Assembly: GCF_026914185.1 (NCBI RefSeq)
Contig: NC_070563.1
Coordinates: 4,671,001-4,735,000 of the forward strand
Direction of reading: 5' to 3'
Length of the DNA stretch: 64,000 nucleotides
From: Puccinia triticina
Taxonomy: Eukaryota > Basidiomycota > Pucciniomycetes > Pucciniales > Pucciniaceae
Made by a program: the position numbers and the translations under genes. Under the pieces are notes generated by a model. That model saw only the letters and a list, made by a program, of their open reading frames with translations. It was not told the origin of the DNA and did not search any database. This document shows positions 25,047 to 37,775 of this stretch, piece by piece (position 1 is the stretch's first letter; every line of letters starts with the position of its first letter).

Positions 25047-28000
25047 ATGCTTACCAAACCTTTAGGCAGTTGCGCGCTTCTTGCGGCTGGGTGGTCTTTT
25101 TTATCTCTTTCCCTACTTGACGGGGTAACTTCCTCCGACATTCAACCCCACGGCCATAAGTTCATCGTCAAAATTGATCCGACGAAGACAGTGAGTACTG
25201 TGACCTTTTACATTCCGTTTTGCTGGGCTGCTTAACGACCATTACCACTGGCTCATAAAACTCTTCCTTGTTACTGAACATCATAGGACTCTCTCGACGA
25301 TTTTTGTCATTACTTGAATTCAATTAATGTAACCCACAGTGTCGCCCACGACCTGACGGGTATTTCTCCAGAGAACTTTTACGGCGCCTCCTTGTACCTA
25401 GATAATCCGGGTGACGCGAGTACACTGGCTAACCTAAATGCTGTGGAGGTAATGATCTTTCCTGTTTCGTAGCGTCTGCTAGTTATCTCGGAGGATAGAT
25501 GCAGATAAAACCTGATGGTCTATGCAATGAATTACACAACAGAGCGTCACGCCCGTCACCCCCATGAAAGTCATTACACCGGTCTCCCAACAAATCCTCA
25601 AAAAACCTCCCACGGGTGGCCAAAGTCCCGATGGCTTCACTCCCCACATCCAGACAAGAATCACGGATTTGCATTCAAGAGGTGTGTATGGGCAAGGCAT
25701 CAAGGTAGCATTTCTTGATTCCGGTATCGATTGTGGCCATCCTGCTTTGGGTGGAGGGTTCGGACCCGGTCACAAGATTGGGTTTGGGTACGACTTGGTT
25801 GGAGATGATTTCGACAGTTCTAATAAACCTGTCCCGGATTCAGATCCTTGCACCCCGTGTGGGGTAAGTTTTGCGGATTATGTTCAGCGCTCCACTTTCA
25901 CTGTGTCTGTCGCGCACATTAAGTCATTCCGCGTAACTTTCTATACGTAGGTTCATGGCACCCACGTAGCTGGAATTGTTGGAGCAAATGACTTGGGTTA
26001 CGGCTTCCAAGGTGTTGCCCCCAATGCCACTCTGGGGATGTATCGTAGGTCACATAACAGTGCTCATAATTTGACACCAGTTCAATCGTTACTGACGCCA
26101 CACGACTTGATATCTACCTTCAGGCAGTAAGTCGAGAATGCATGATCGCGTCGAACACAGCTCATTGATGTCTTCCCTTTCCGCGACCGATTTCCCTGCT
26201 CAGTCATGGGCTGTGACAAACTTGGTTCGACTTCTAATGATATAGTGATGTCCGCGTTGCTGATGGCCATCAGGGATGGAGGTAAGTCGTAGACAACTTC
26301 CCAGATACGCTTGAGGGTTGAATATATAAAGAAATGTTTATGTACCCTCCCTCCCGCTCAGCCGATGTTATCTCTGCCTCGATTGGTGGTTTCGGTGGCT
26401 GGTCCAAAGGCGATGCTTTGTCTGATCTGATCAACAGCCTCGTTGAAAAGGGGACTGCTTTAATTCTTGCAGCTGGGAATGAAGGCGAAGTAATAATAAT
26501 CCACTTTTTCATTCAAGCAATTCTGACTTACCGTTCTCCTTTCCTCCATGCGTGATAGGAAGGGCTATTTTACGCTGAAACACCAGCGGCCGCAACCAAC
26601 TCCATCGCAATTGGATCCGTCGAATCCAAAAAACTGATCGTGTTTCAGATGAAGACTTCTTCTGGGAAGAACATTCCTTATCACAGCAGCGGAGTTTTCA
26701 ACGGAACGGATTTGCCTATCTACGCTACCTCGGCCACTGCGAACCCTCCGAATGACGCTTGCCAACCCCTTCCACCCAGCACTCCCTCTTTGAGTGATCG
26801 CGTAGTGGTGATCCGAAGAGGGTAAGAGTCCACTCGTTTGTTTTTGCTCGCGATTTCTCTTGAAATTGCTAACATATTTCCCCGGCTTTGAATTCCTAGT
26901 GGATGTAATTACGCAGACAAGGTTGATAATGCTGTTGCCAAAGGGGCATCTCGGATTCTATTCTATATGGTGTGTGCTAGCAGCTAACATATCCCTCGCG
27001 CCACAAAATTGACATGCGTCGGTCTGCTCCAAAGAATTCGACTGAGAAAGCCAATCTCTCAAACTTCATCTCTGGTGCGCAAATCGGAGTTCTGACCAAG
27101 GCGGACGGCGAATCACTCGTCTCGGAGCTGCAGACTAATCCGAACTCGAAAGCCACGTTCTCCTCCCAGCACTCTATTGGTAAGAACAGCAGTCTATGTT
27201 ATGTCATGAGCATCAGCGAGATTTTTCTGATCTTCGGTTCCATTATACGGAACGTCCAAATCACAGAGCTTGCCGATGGAGGGGGTCTGGTTAGCAACTA
27301 TTCGCAGTAGTAAGTGATTGTGTGAAAGCCCAGTGAGGCCATTTACTGATTTCTGTTTCCCCTCAGCGGCCCATCTTACGATTCCATGAACATACAGCCC
27401 AACTTTCTGGGAGTGGGAGGTAACATCCTCTGTGAGTGTAAACGCTTGGCATATGTGGTAATTTTCCTCACTGATTACTTCGAATTTTAAAAATCAAAGC
27501 GACAATTCCCAGGAAATCGGGAAGCTACGTGAGTTGATAGTTCTGCGTTCAGCGGGTTCCTCCCACTTATCACAGAACGTACTCCTTGATTCCAGGCCAC
27601 GATGAGTGGAACTTCGATGTCAACTCCACAGGTGAGCTTTTACTCCTCGCTGCTGATGCAGGTGAATCTTCCAACCCGACTAAAATGTTCTCATTTGGCT
27701 AGGTTGCCGGTATCACGGCTCTCGTGAAAGCTGTGCGAGGAAAAGATCTCAAGGCCCTGAAGCTCAAGAGCATCTTGTCCACCACAGCTCAACAAGTACC
27801 GGCTGCGGTGGGTCAGGACGACCTTCAGAGTGCGTTGGAACATTCTCATTATCTGTTTTCTTTCGCACGGCGCTGAGCTTTCGATAATGTCGCAGCTACT
27901 ATTCATGCTGGAGGTGGCCTGGTGGATGCGTTTTGTGCAGCCTACGCCAAAACTGTCTTGTCAACAGATGCCATTGCGCTGCATGACATTCCCAACTTCA

Positions 28001-29473
28001 AATCGCAGCAGTCCTTTACCATCACCAACGAAGGAGATCAAACTTACTCGTTCCGAACCGGCCATTCCCCTGCAATTACAGTCAACACCTTCCGATCTGG
28101 CTCTCACAGGGTGTCCACCACCGTCGAAAAAGTACCTGGTTCACCAAGCGCTCAGGTGCAAGTCAGTCCAGAAACTTTCACCTTAGCACCGCATGCCAGC
28201 CAAACCATACAGGTCACTTTCACTCTGCCGACCGGCCTGTCTGCAGAGCTTTTGCCTGTTTATTCCGGTTACATTTCAGTCGTAAGTCCCTTTAACCTAA
28301 CTCCCACATCCCGCACAATTTGATAGTCGGCGCTCTTCCCAGATTTCGGATGCAGAATGTGAGCGTCACACGCTGCCGTACTACGGCATAGCAGGTAACA
28401 TGAAGAACACCAAAGGTATGTAACTCACTTCCTTGACGTTTTTTGGACCAGGAGGCGGGGGCTAAGTTAGTTTCCCCTCGACTCAATAGTCCTCGACGCC
28501 GGTCCGGACACCGAAGATGACCAGCAGCAGATTCCACGTCTCACCGATCTGAGACGTCAACCGCTCACTGGTCCCGTCACTTTTGATGGGAACAATGGAA
28601 TCGTGGTGAGGTATCGCATGGCTTGTACGTCGGGTTTCGCGCTTTACAAAACAATCTCACTTCAAACGCTGATGAACTGTCAATTTTTTCAGTCGGCTCT
28701 CCTTACATGAGAGTAGACATTATCAGCGCCAACGACACCCTCGTCAACGAGGGTCCATCACCAGCTGCGCAGCAATCAATGCCCGACATTGGAGCGAACT
28801 TTACGCTTTCGAAGGGTACCTTCATGGGAGCCAAGCTCATTGGAATGATTCCGACTAGTAATTCCACATATGCTCCCCGAACAGTGTCAGTTCACAATTT
28901 TCGTGACAGTACAAGTGACGGCGCGTCTTGACTTTGAGTCCTTGTGGTTGTTGTCGGTATGATAGATCTACAGATACGGTTGTCCTCCCTTGGGCTGGAA
29001 CAGTCATTCCACCTGGAGAGACTCAACCCAGCTTCACCATCCCGAGTGGGTACTACAAGATCTTGATTCGGTAAGCACCAAAGCTATGTATAATGATTTG
29101 ATACTCCACGGCAAATCGAATCCACTGCTCACCTGGCTGAATGCAATTTAGTGCTCTCCGAGTGAACGGAAACCCCTTCGTCGATGCGGACTTCGACCAT
29201 TGGCTCTCGCCGGCGTTCACTGTATCGGGATCTTCCCTTCGGCAACCAACCCCACAGCCCCCAAATTCTCCCGGAAGCTCTCGCTCACCAATGGCTCCCA
29301 TAAACTACCAGCCATCTGCTGGCTCCTTCAACAACCAGCCGTCTGTCGCCCCCTTCAACAACCGGCCGTCTGCCGCGCCACTCAACTATCCGCAACCCGC
29401 CCTCTCTACCTTCCCATCTCGAATCGGCGGCTTATCCTACCCGCGTGATCTCTTTCGAGGTCGCGCCTTCTGA
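25047..29473 (+). CDS. secreted subtilisin-like serine protease (S8)
   Basis: This is a predicted extracellular endopeptidase of the fungal large subtilase type. The ATG at 25047 opens a hydrophobic signal sequence ([17 protein letters not shown]), and about fifteen short introns follow. After a propeptide-like region the catalytic triad is complete: Asp in [13 protein letters not shown] (codon near 25717), His in VHGTHVAGI (near 25954) and Ser in [12 protein letters not shown] (near 27614), with the oxyanion Asn in AAGNEGE near 26480. Between His and Ser, a segment with [18 protein letters not shown] looks like a protease-associated insert. Downstream is an Fn3-like region ([13 protein letters not shown], then [17 protein letters not shown]), as in large fungal subtilases. 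The C-terminus is a Pro/Ser/Asn-rich tail with short NNQPS/NNRPS repeats. The stop is at 29471-29473. No break was seen. Substrate and role in host interaction cannot be told from sequence. Confidence 0.9.
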
Positions 29474-30144
29474 GATATCATATATTCTATGCTTCGTCAA
29501 ATCGTTTTCCTCCAAAGCTTTAACTTTGTGTGCTCAGGCACGCTTAATTCAACTTGTTCTTATGGATTATTATTTTTTTGGGTTGTCTGGCATCTTATGT
29601 GTTAAACACCTCCACATAGCCCCAAGGCACTACATTCATTATTATATCCACTCTTTCATTCCTCTTGATAAATCATCTCTGTGCAATGGCAATATTTCTT
29701 TTGAACCATCGAAGTGGCTCCAGTGCGTCATGCCGCTGGCGAATCCTAGGGATTTGTTGGTTTGAGTGGTACCATACTACATTTTTTCATCTGCATGACA
29801 CGGTTCTGCATTCAAAATCTTGGTCTGTGATGGGTTTGAATGTGTTAAACTAGATAATGTTGCTCGAAGTAGGGCTCAAGCATATAAATCGTGACATAAA
29901 TGGATTCATTCTGGATCATCCATTACTGCAACTTCAAATTCATTCTAACAACCCGCCCGCTCTTGCTACAATCAATTTTTTGTACTCCTAATTCTTAAGA
30001 CCTAAAGTTGTTTTCAATCAATGCAATGAGGTTTTCAAAACTCACAAACTGACACTTTGTCCATCAGGAAGATCAAGTTCAGTCATTTTTGATTGTTGAG
30101 AAGGCAGCACCAGAGGAACCAAGACGCGAAGAGAGAAAGAAATA
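29474..30144. other. convergent intergenic region, no gene seen
   Basis: The space between two convergent genes is AT-rich and presumably holds both 3' untranslated regions. No repeat or RNA gene was recognised. Confidence 0.5.
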
Positions 30145-31476
30145 TTAGAAAAACCTGAAAACTAGCAAATTCCAAATACGGAAAGGACTGACCCAAGGTA
30201 GCTGGTTTGAACGGCGTATATCATTCATTTCTTCTTCAGACACAACGATCAAGGCCAACCTGAACATCCAAAACGTTTTGACCAAGTGACTTCCAAGTTC
30301 CTGAATAGTCCGCAACTCACTCGCCCCGTCGGTTCTCCGGTCAAAGATTCTATTCCTGGTTGCTGTCAACGCACGTAAATCGGACCGGGGAATCTTGAGT
30401 TTTTTGAGGATATCAGACTTCATCAGATGAATCGATGTGCCGCCATCCTTGAAAATGTTTTCTATCCCTCTTTCCATGTGGTCTTTACTGATGATTGGAA
30501 TGGGGGGCAGGTCTGGATCATGCATTTGATTGAACGCGCGAAGCGACCGAATGGTACTATCTCTGGACGCTCGAGCTTCGCTAGCCGAAGGCGGACTGAG
30601 GAGCCAATAAGTGTCCATACTGAGCCACATCGCTATGTCGAGATAATGGGTTGGATCTTCGAGCGCGTCGTACATTCGAGCCACGAGACTGTCTTGTAAT
30701 CTCCTGAGACCGTCAAGATTCGAGCTTGCCGCCTTGCTGGTGAACGTCACAAAAAGGCCTGTTGATTTAGCGGGCCGGTGACTATTAGACAAGGTCACAC
30801 CCGTTGATCATATTTGATGAAGAAAACCACGCTGACCTTTATGCCAAATCTGAGATAGCTCCATGGATGCGGCCGCAATTTTTCTTTGGCCATTATTCGC
30901 ATTGGGATCGAGGGAATTTTGATTAAAATTTCCAAAGACGCACACTCGGCAAGGAGGTCGTTGAGGAATATGTCGCAAAGATTTCTCGACGTCTTTTGAT
31001 TCCCTACCTGAGATCCAATGGATCATGTCAGAGGCGGGAAAGATGATCCAATCGGAAGGGGAGACGTTTTGCAACTTTTCCGATAAATTCGGGTCTAGCC
31101 AGCTGAGGCGCTTTGGTTTTGCCGAAGAGTTTTCCACAAGGTATTCGATCACCTGGACTATCTCCTGCGCCAGAGCTTGTCGTTGGACATTCGCCAAACC
31201 GCTTGCTCCCGAGGTATCGCGTTTGGCCAGAGCTTCGGTGATCACATATACCACTTGATCTTCTGTTGCTACGCCAAAGCTCCTTGGCACTTTCCACAAG
31301 TCACAAAGCACTTCATACACATCGGCGTTCTTGGTACCTTCCTTAGCTAGCTCCACCTTCACGTACGCGGTTACCCAACCCGGAAGCTCGACCCAAAATC
31401 GACGACGCTCAGGCGGCAATCCGGAAGTTGAAACATCTCGACTTGAAGCTCTTGGTTCGGTTTGGTAAGACGACAT
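30145..31476 (-). CDS. hypothetical protein, two exons
   Basis: The ATG at 31476 (MSSYQTEPRASS) is the first in frame. Exon 31476-30837 is joined over a gtcagc...caacag intron to exon 30758-30145, giving about 417 residues. The N-terminal half contains RRRFWVELPGWVTAYVKVEL and a SWLDPNLSEKL segment; the second half is helical and charged (SDILKKLKIPRSDLRALTAT). There is no signal peptide. I do not recognise a family. The C-terminus is doubtful: if gtcagt at about 30184 is a donor and TTTTCAG an acceptor, the end becomes a hydrophobic stretch (VFLIFLSLFASWFLWCCLL) ending at 30083, which would make it a tail-anchored membrane protein. That intron would be only 38 bases. Confidence 0.65.
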
Positions 31477-31479
31477 CAC

Positions 31480-33477
31480 ACTCGGATGGAACGCGGGCGC
31501 GTCCTATCAAACCCCGTTTCTGACTTGATCGACAACAGCCTACAGTAGGGCGAATTCCCTTCAACCCTTTAACGAGATATCCCATGCGGGGTATCCAGCA
31601 AGCAATCCGGGATATTCAGGAAACAATCCAGGATATCCAGGAAACAATCCGGGATATCCGGCAAAGGGCTTCGGATCACGCCAGATAGTTGTGATCCCCG
31701 CCTCAAGTACGGATGGTAGTGTACCTGCCAGGCGGGGCCGGGTGTGGTACTACACCACGGCCACTGGAAAGCGACATGAAGTCAACTCTCAAAGCGGCTA
31801 CCACGGCCAATCAATTCAGTTTGCACGTCGTGGTTTGCCAGTCAGATCTGCTGGTGGGCCATCAATTGTGAGTCCGGCGGGGAAGTCGACTCCCTACCCA
31901 CCATCACATCGGTATACACACCGAATCGCTTTGCTGTCCCTATCCAGAGTGGCATCAAAGCGATTCCAGCGAGGATCACTTTGGTGTTGGTGTGCGGAGT
32001 GCTAAGAAAGCAATTCTGCTGGCAGTCGCTTTCAGCAGGCCTGACAAGTGGCCGTGGTGTAGGTACACACTTGGGCCAAAGATGGATCAGGTGACCAGAT
32101 GCCAACAGGTACCCAAGTAAGTCTATTTTGACATTCTCTAATATGATACCAGCTTTGTGGGAGTAATAAAGGATAGTATCCACTGTTTAGTATCAGCAGT
32201 GAAACCAATTTTGAATCCAGAAAACAAGTGTTAGCTATGGTAGTTTCTTTTGGAAATTCTCTAGTAGCTGGAGCATTAATTAAAACTTATTTCAGATAGT
32301 GTAAAAAATTAAAAGAAGGAAAAGGGAGAAAGTTTTGGGGGATTTACAGGGATGATATAAACTATGTACATGACAGTAAATCTGGAGCTCAGTCACACCA
32401 TTTGAAATGATGTTTGAGAATTATAAACCCTCTGAGAAACATATCACAGAATAAAATGTTATCCCAGGCCCAGCCAACACTCTTGTTTTCTCATGATTCC
32501 AATGCAGATAGCACAGGTTCATGTTCAATAAGTGAGAGACTTTTGGCCATTTTTGGTTTAAAATTGCAGTAATAAAATCTGTAGCCAATCCACAAATTGA
32601 ATGTATTGAGCTCAAAACCAGGAAAGTCTTCTATATTATTTGCTTAGGGGTAGCACTGTATCAGATTAATCCTCTGTGCTACATGAAGAAAGAAGAACAG
32701 TGCAGGGAATTTACAGAAAATTCTTACTAAAACTTAAGTGATCTTTGCCCTCAGGAATTTTTAACCAGCCAAGCAAGCATTAGCAAAACAAAATTCAATG
32801 CAACAAAATATTTCTCAAATTCCTGTAACTTACATGCAGAGACTCCATGTAAGCTTGTGGTGTTTTACTTCAACCTTTCTCAAGAGTTGACTGAGCAAAG
32901 CTTCTGTAAAAATAGTAGAAGATTACTTTATTGCAACAGTTATAAAGTAAAGAACTCAATACAAGTAAAATACACTTGAGTAACATAAAAGTAAACAGAT
33001 TAGTTTTATATGACTTAATTGTAAATGATCAATAATATGAAAAATACCTAAAACGATCTGAACCAAATCAAAGGAAATCTCAACACAACAATAACGACGA
33101 CGATGTTCAACACCAGGAATAACACAACAAGACAGCCTGCCCAGAGACTGAATCTAGCTCTCCTGAGAGTTTAGAGTCGGCAAGAGTTAAGATCGAGTTT
33201 TCGATTTGATCGATTTTTGTACAAAGAAGAAAGACTTTGAGGAGTATTGGAGTCGATGAAAAACAGCGATCAATAATGAAGGCAAAGGTAAGGGACGATG
33301 GATGGAACGGAAAGGGGGAAGAATAAAGATGTCGGCGGATAGATTGTGGATGACAAAAGTTTAGACCGCGGGGTTGAGATCAACCATTGTGAATTATGTA
33401 GATTGAAACCATATGCATGGCGCATGCATACACGTCATCAATGTGCGGGGTTAAAACTCAACAGCTTCAATCCACAG
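31480..33477. other. intergenic with minor repeats
   Basis: 31600-31672 repeats GATATCCAGGAAACAATCC about three times. CTACACCACGGCCACT near 31750 and AGTGGCCGTGGTGTAG near 32047 are inverse copies of each other, perhaps the ends of a small decayed element. From 32100 to 33477 the DNA is AT-rich, and I see nothing to annotate. Confidence 0.5.
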
Positions 33478-34449
33478 TAGAGATGGCATATGGCCCCCGG
33501 GTACCTACACCATGGGTGAAGCGCATCGAAATTATTTTGATCGCCCACCGAAATGCTTTTGGTTGGCCCGCCTGCAAGGGCGGACCGTCCATTGACGGTC
33601 GGCAATTCTCCAGAAAGGAAACCAGCGGTTTACTGGATGGGATTCCAAATTTATTTCGGATTGCCAACCCCATTCCGAATTGCTTTTGATGGCTATTCGG
33701 AATGGTGACGGGTTGGCGCGGTCTGCTGAAGGCTCGAAAATGAGAGTGGGCAACTGGTCAAACAAAAGGGTAATCGAACCAGCACCATCTGGCTGATCCA
33801 CCCCACAGGAGCTGCTTGACCACTATGCTAGACACACCATGCAGTCAGGTGTGTGATTAGTGGATATAAGGCTGCATTTGTGGGGCTTGCCCGGTCGTAT
33901 ACAAAACTATTCCGGGGAAAATCCAGGAAAGAAACCGGAATGAGATTCCGGTCTGTTTCCTGGAATGAAGTCGAATGAATTCCGACTTCATTCCGGCGCG
34001 GACCCATCTTTTCAGGTTTGGGTTTAACCCGAATTGTGATCGGAATGATTCCGGTCCTTCGACCACACCGGAAGCATTCCAATCGCTTTTTGGTTTTTCT
34101 TGCCCTCCAGTATTTTTACTGGATTCAAACTCTAAAACTTCACCTGTGGTGTAGGGTGCGGGTACCCCCCTGAATTCTCACTAATTCCCAATACCCGCGC
34201 CCGCTAGCGGGTACCTGCAAAAGCAGAACGTTACAGGGTACCTGCCAACTGGCCCCCAGAGCCATCCCTACCCTGTAGGAAGGGCACTTTACACCCAGGT
34301 ACCTGGCACGGGTGCGGGCCCCTGCCTCAAATTTCACTCAGACTAGACACCTGCAAACTAGACACCCGCACCCGGCAACTGCCGGCGGGTACCTGGACAG
34401 TAAGAGGGGTACTGGGTACCCGGCAACAAGTACCTGTTTGCCATCTCTA
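33478..34449. mobile_element. hAT-like non-autonomous element, TAGAGATGGCA ends
   Basis: The segment starts TAGAGATGGCA and ends TGCCATCTCTA. The flanks are ATCCACAG (33470-33477) and ATCTACAG (34450-34457), an 8-bp target duplication with one change, as expected for hAT transposition. The 972-bp interior has many GGGTACC and ATTCCGG words and no transposase. The subterminal GGGTACC...CACCCGC pattern is shared with the larger element at 47209-50692, so both belong to one family. Confidence 0.75.
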
Positions 34450-34689
34450 ATCTACAGTCACTTTTCACAGTGCAAAGTGACTGTTCCAAAAGAAGCCATT
34501 AATTAATTATCAGGTAGAGTTACAATAGAAGCCTTGTGGCACTGCGGAAATTAACTGCTTGGACCAGGCTGTCCAGGCAGTCGTTGGACAGAGTTTTTAC
34601 AACAAGTTCCGCAATTTTACAGGTCTGGATTGGGGAACTCATTGGACAGATTCTGTCCAACAACTGGTTGGACAAAACCAGGCTCCAGC

Positions 34690-35561
34690 TAGGGATGTAA
34701 ATGGGTCGGGTTGACCCGGAAAGACCCAAGACCCGATGGGTTCTGGGTTGGGTTTGGGCAGCCCTCAGGCCTCTCTTTAAAAAAGCAACCCGACCCATCA
34801 AGGCCCGATTAGATAATTGGGTCGGGCTCGGGCAGGGCTTTTCCCATTCGGGTCGGCTCATGAACCCGATTGCGACCCGTAGTGAGGCTATCCGACCAAA
34901 AATGTATGTACATCATGCTCAATCACTTGCCGAGAGGGATAAGGCGAGATGAATTTGTACCAGCTCGCCGAGAGGAATACATACCTCCCGGCGAGCTGGA
35001 CTTCGATCAGCTCTCCGAGAGGAATACACACCTCTTGGCGAGACGGAATTTGTCAGCAGCTCAGCAAGAGGAATGTATACCTCCCGGAGCTAGACTTATG
35101 AGCAGCTTGCCAAGAGGGATAAATACCTCTCAGAAAGATGGATTTGTACCAGCTCGCCGAGAGGACTACATACCTCTCGGCGAGCTGGTCAAAGCTTAGC
35201 TTGCCGGGAAGAATACTCACGGCGACCTGGCCAAAGTCCAGCTCGCTGGGAGGTATGAATTTCTCTGAGCTGGACTTGGGTCAATTGTCCAGGGTGTCTT
35301 GGTGTACATGTCCCTGCACGCCAAAAAAAGATGGCGTACACAGGTTTTTCAAGGATGGCGTAAAAATCTGGTGTGCATTTAGCACAACTTATGTTGTCTT
35401 GGGTCGGCCCAAGACCCGACCCGGACCCAACTCTTCATTAATGGGTTTGGGTTTGTGCAGTACATTTGCAGTTTTGTCCCGACCCAACCCGACCCGGTGC
35501 TCACGTCAGGTTGGGTTTGGGCACCATTTTCCAACCCAAACCCGACCCGTTTACATCCCTA
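34690..35561. mobile_element. hAT-like non-autonomous element, TAGGGATGTAAA ends
   Basis: The ends TAGGGATGTAAATGGGTCGG and its inverse (one mismatch) bound 872 bp, with an exact 8-bp duplication GCTCCAGC at 34682-34689 and 35562-35569. The interior (34920-35275) is an array of imperfect palindromes such as CAGCTCGCCGAGAGG...CCTCTCGGCGAGCTGG, and the arms are rich in GGGTCGGG/CCCGACCC. No protein is encoded. An hAT transposase supplied elsewhere would be needed. Confidence 0.85.
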
Positions 35562-35569
35562 GCTCCAGC

Positions 35570-36135
35570 AAGTACTACAAGTGTTGGGATTTCACTTGTT
35601 TCCACAATCCTCTCTTCCCTTTCACTATCCTGTCAATCACTCTCATTGTAACTTATTTATGCATATAGTCATTTTCTTTTATTCTTTATGTTTCATCTAG
35701 TCCCTTTTCCGGATATTTTCTGCTACTGGCTAAGCCAATCTTCCTCCCGATTTTCTTGCCTCAAGCTGTAATTTCTTTAACAAGATCTGACTACAAGAAA
35801 AAGTGAAGCAACTTCCAGCTGCCTCAGAGTTCCTGTGTGTCAACTGGTGGTGGTCTCAGTTTGGCCTTTTTCTAAGGTGACCTGATGCAAGCTTGTGCAA
35901 ATAAACATTGTCATGTAATTGGGTGGAGTTACAATGGCCGCTATGTTGGAATATTTCACAGGTTGACCAGCATCAGTTGTGCAACTTTTTCTTGCAGTGT
36001 CTGATAGTGAAATCACATCTTCCATGATCATGAAATGAAATGAAATTCATCAGAGAAACCAAGTAGTGATGGATGAGGAACGGACACCCCCTGATTGATG
36101 AATTTTCTAAATAAATGAGCCAAATGTCCCTATTA
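35570..36135. other. intergenic, nothing recognised
   Basis: No open frame, RNA gene or repeat of note was seen between the hAT-like element and the MITE. Confidence 0.5.
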
Positions 36136-36335
36136 GGGGGTTTCAAACATGGTGCAGGTCCCAGTTCAGGAAGCCCAATCCAGGAAAACAAAGTTCCTGC
36201 ACAAAGAATTTTTAAATTATTTCTGCATTTTTTTTGGGTAAAATTGGGTTCAGGTATGCAGGGCGTGTTGCAGTTGCACCGATTTCCTGAATTTGGGGTT
36301 CCTGAAACAGGACCCGCACCATGTTTGAAACCCCC
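36136..36335. mobile_element. 200-bp MITE with TA target duplication
   Basis: The ends GGGGGTTTCAAACATGGTGC and its perfect inverse are flanked by TA on each side (36134-36135 and 36336-36337). Similarity between the arms continues with mismatches for about 50 bases. The size, ends and TA flank fit a Tc1/mariner-type MITE. ATT/ATT flanks with a PIF-like mechanism are the alternative reading. Confidence 0.75.
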
Positions 36336-36337
36336 TA

Positions 36338-36980
36338 TTGAACAGTTTCCAGGTGCAGGTTGACAGCCGACAAAGCAGAAATTTTTGGGGAATGCAATCA
36401 TCTCAAGGTGAGCTGGCCTTCACTAAGCAGTATAACTAGGTCCACTTGAGAGGAACAATGTCATTTCATCCATAGCTCTAGTCTTGCAGTTCTGAAACTG
36501 TGGTTGATCAGTTGGAAGTGGGAGAGAGGCACTCGGATGCCCATCCCCAGAAGCAGCTGTTGCGGGCTGCGCAGCGCGCCGGGCGGTCCGGACCAAGATA
36601 CAGTCTCGACGATACAGACGAGTGGTGTGTGGCACTGACTGAGATTGGGTGTATGCATGGGATAAGGCTACATAGTCAGGTGGACGCTGATGAGGATATC
36701 CGGTCATCGCCCTCCTGGTCTGGTGGTCTCTTTTTCTTGGCGGCAACCGGCCGGCGCTCGGCCGCTCGAGCCGGCCGGAGGGAGGGATGGTTGCCCTGGA
36801 AGGTGGCCAAGCGATCTGGGGAATTGGGTATGCAAATCGGGCGGGGCGGGGACAGATCGGGCCATTCCCGCTGCTTCCCGGGGAACACCACTGCCACCGC
36901 AACACTGCTTATCGCCCCCCAGCCAGCATAAAACACCCACCACCCCCACACCCCACACCCAGCCAACAAACAGCCCAGCG
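36338..36980. promoter_or_regulatory. 5' flank of glutamine synthetase
   Basis: The flank turns GC-rich from about 36530 to 36980 and is C-rich just before the ATG (runs of CACCCACC and CACACCC), as in the leaders of strongly expressed fungal genes. No certain TATA or GATA-factor site is claimed. Confidence 0.4.
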
Positions 36981-37740
36981 ATGTCTGTCTGCCCAACCAC
37001 CTCCGCACCCGGCCATCTGGCCAAGTACATGGACCTCCCCCAGCCCGAGAACCTCATCCAGGCGGAGTACGTCTGGATCGACGGAACCGGCGGCTTGCGC
37101 TGCAAGACAACCGTGCGTCATCCCTCCCCACCCTCCCACCGTTCGTCTGATTTGCTGATGGCCGGCCCCACAGACGATGGATCTGCCCAAGTCCGGCCAA
37201 GTGACCGTGGCCGACTGCAAGGAGTGGAACTTCGACGGCTCCTCAACCGCACAGGTACGTTCCCCAGCCGCAAACCTCTCTCTCTCTCTCTCTCTTTCGC
37301 CCATCGATCGGTCGCTCACCGATCGTCCCAACAGGCCTCGGGCACCGACTCGGACGTCTTCCTGCGTCCCGCCGCCGTCTTCAAAGACCCCTTCCGTCGG
37401 GGCAAGAACGTGCTCGTCCTCGCCGAATGCTACAACTCGGACGGGACGCCGAACAAGACCAACTTCAGGTCCGTGTCCCCAACGATCGTTCTCTTCTTTT
37501 TGCTTTCGATCTGAGCCGATCGTGTGGGCTGCTGCAGATACTCGTGCAAGAAGTCCATGGACGCCGCCGCCCAACACAAGCCCTGGTTCGGCATCGAGCA
37601 GGAGTACACCCTCTTCGATGCCGACGGCGTCCACCCCTACGGCTGGCCCGTCGGCGGCTTCCCCGGCCCGCAAGGCCCCTACTACTGCGGTGTCGGTAAG
37701 CCCACCTCGATCCAGCCGCCTCGTCCTATGCTCATCAGCT

Positions 37741-37775
<35 letters not shown>

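Noticed and set aside
36423..37769. Minus-strand frames of 160 and 286 codons opposite glutamine synthetase and its leader
   Set aside because: These are shadows of GC-rich, C-ending codons of the glutamine synthetase gene.
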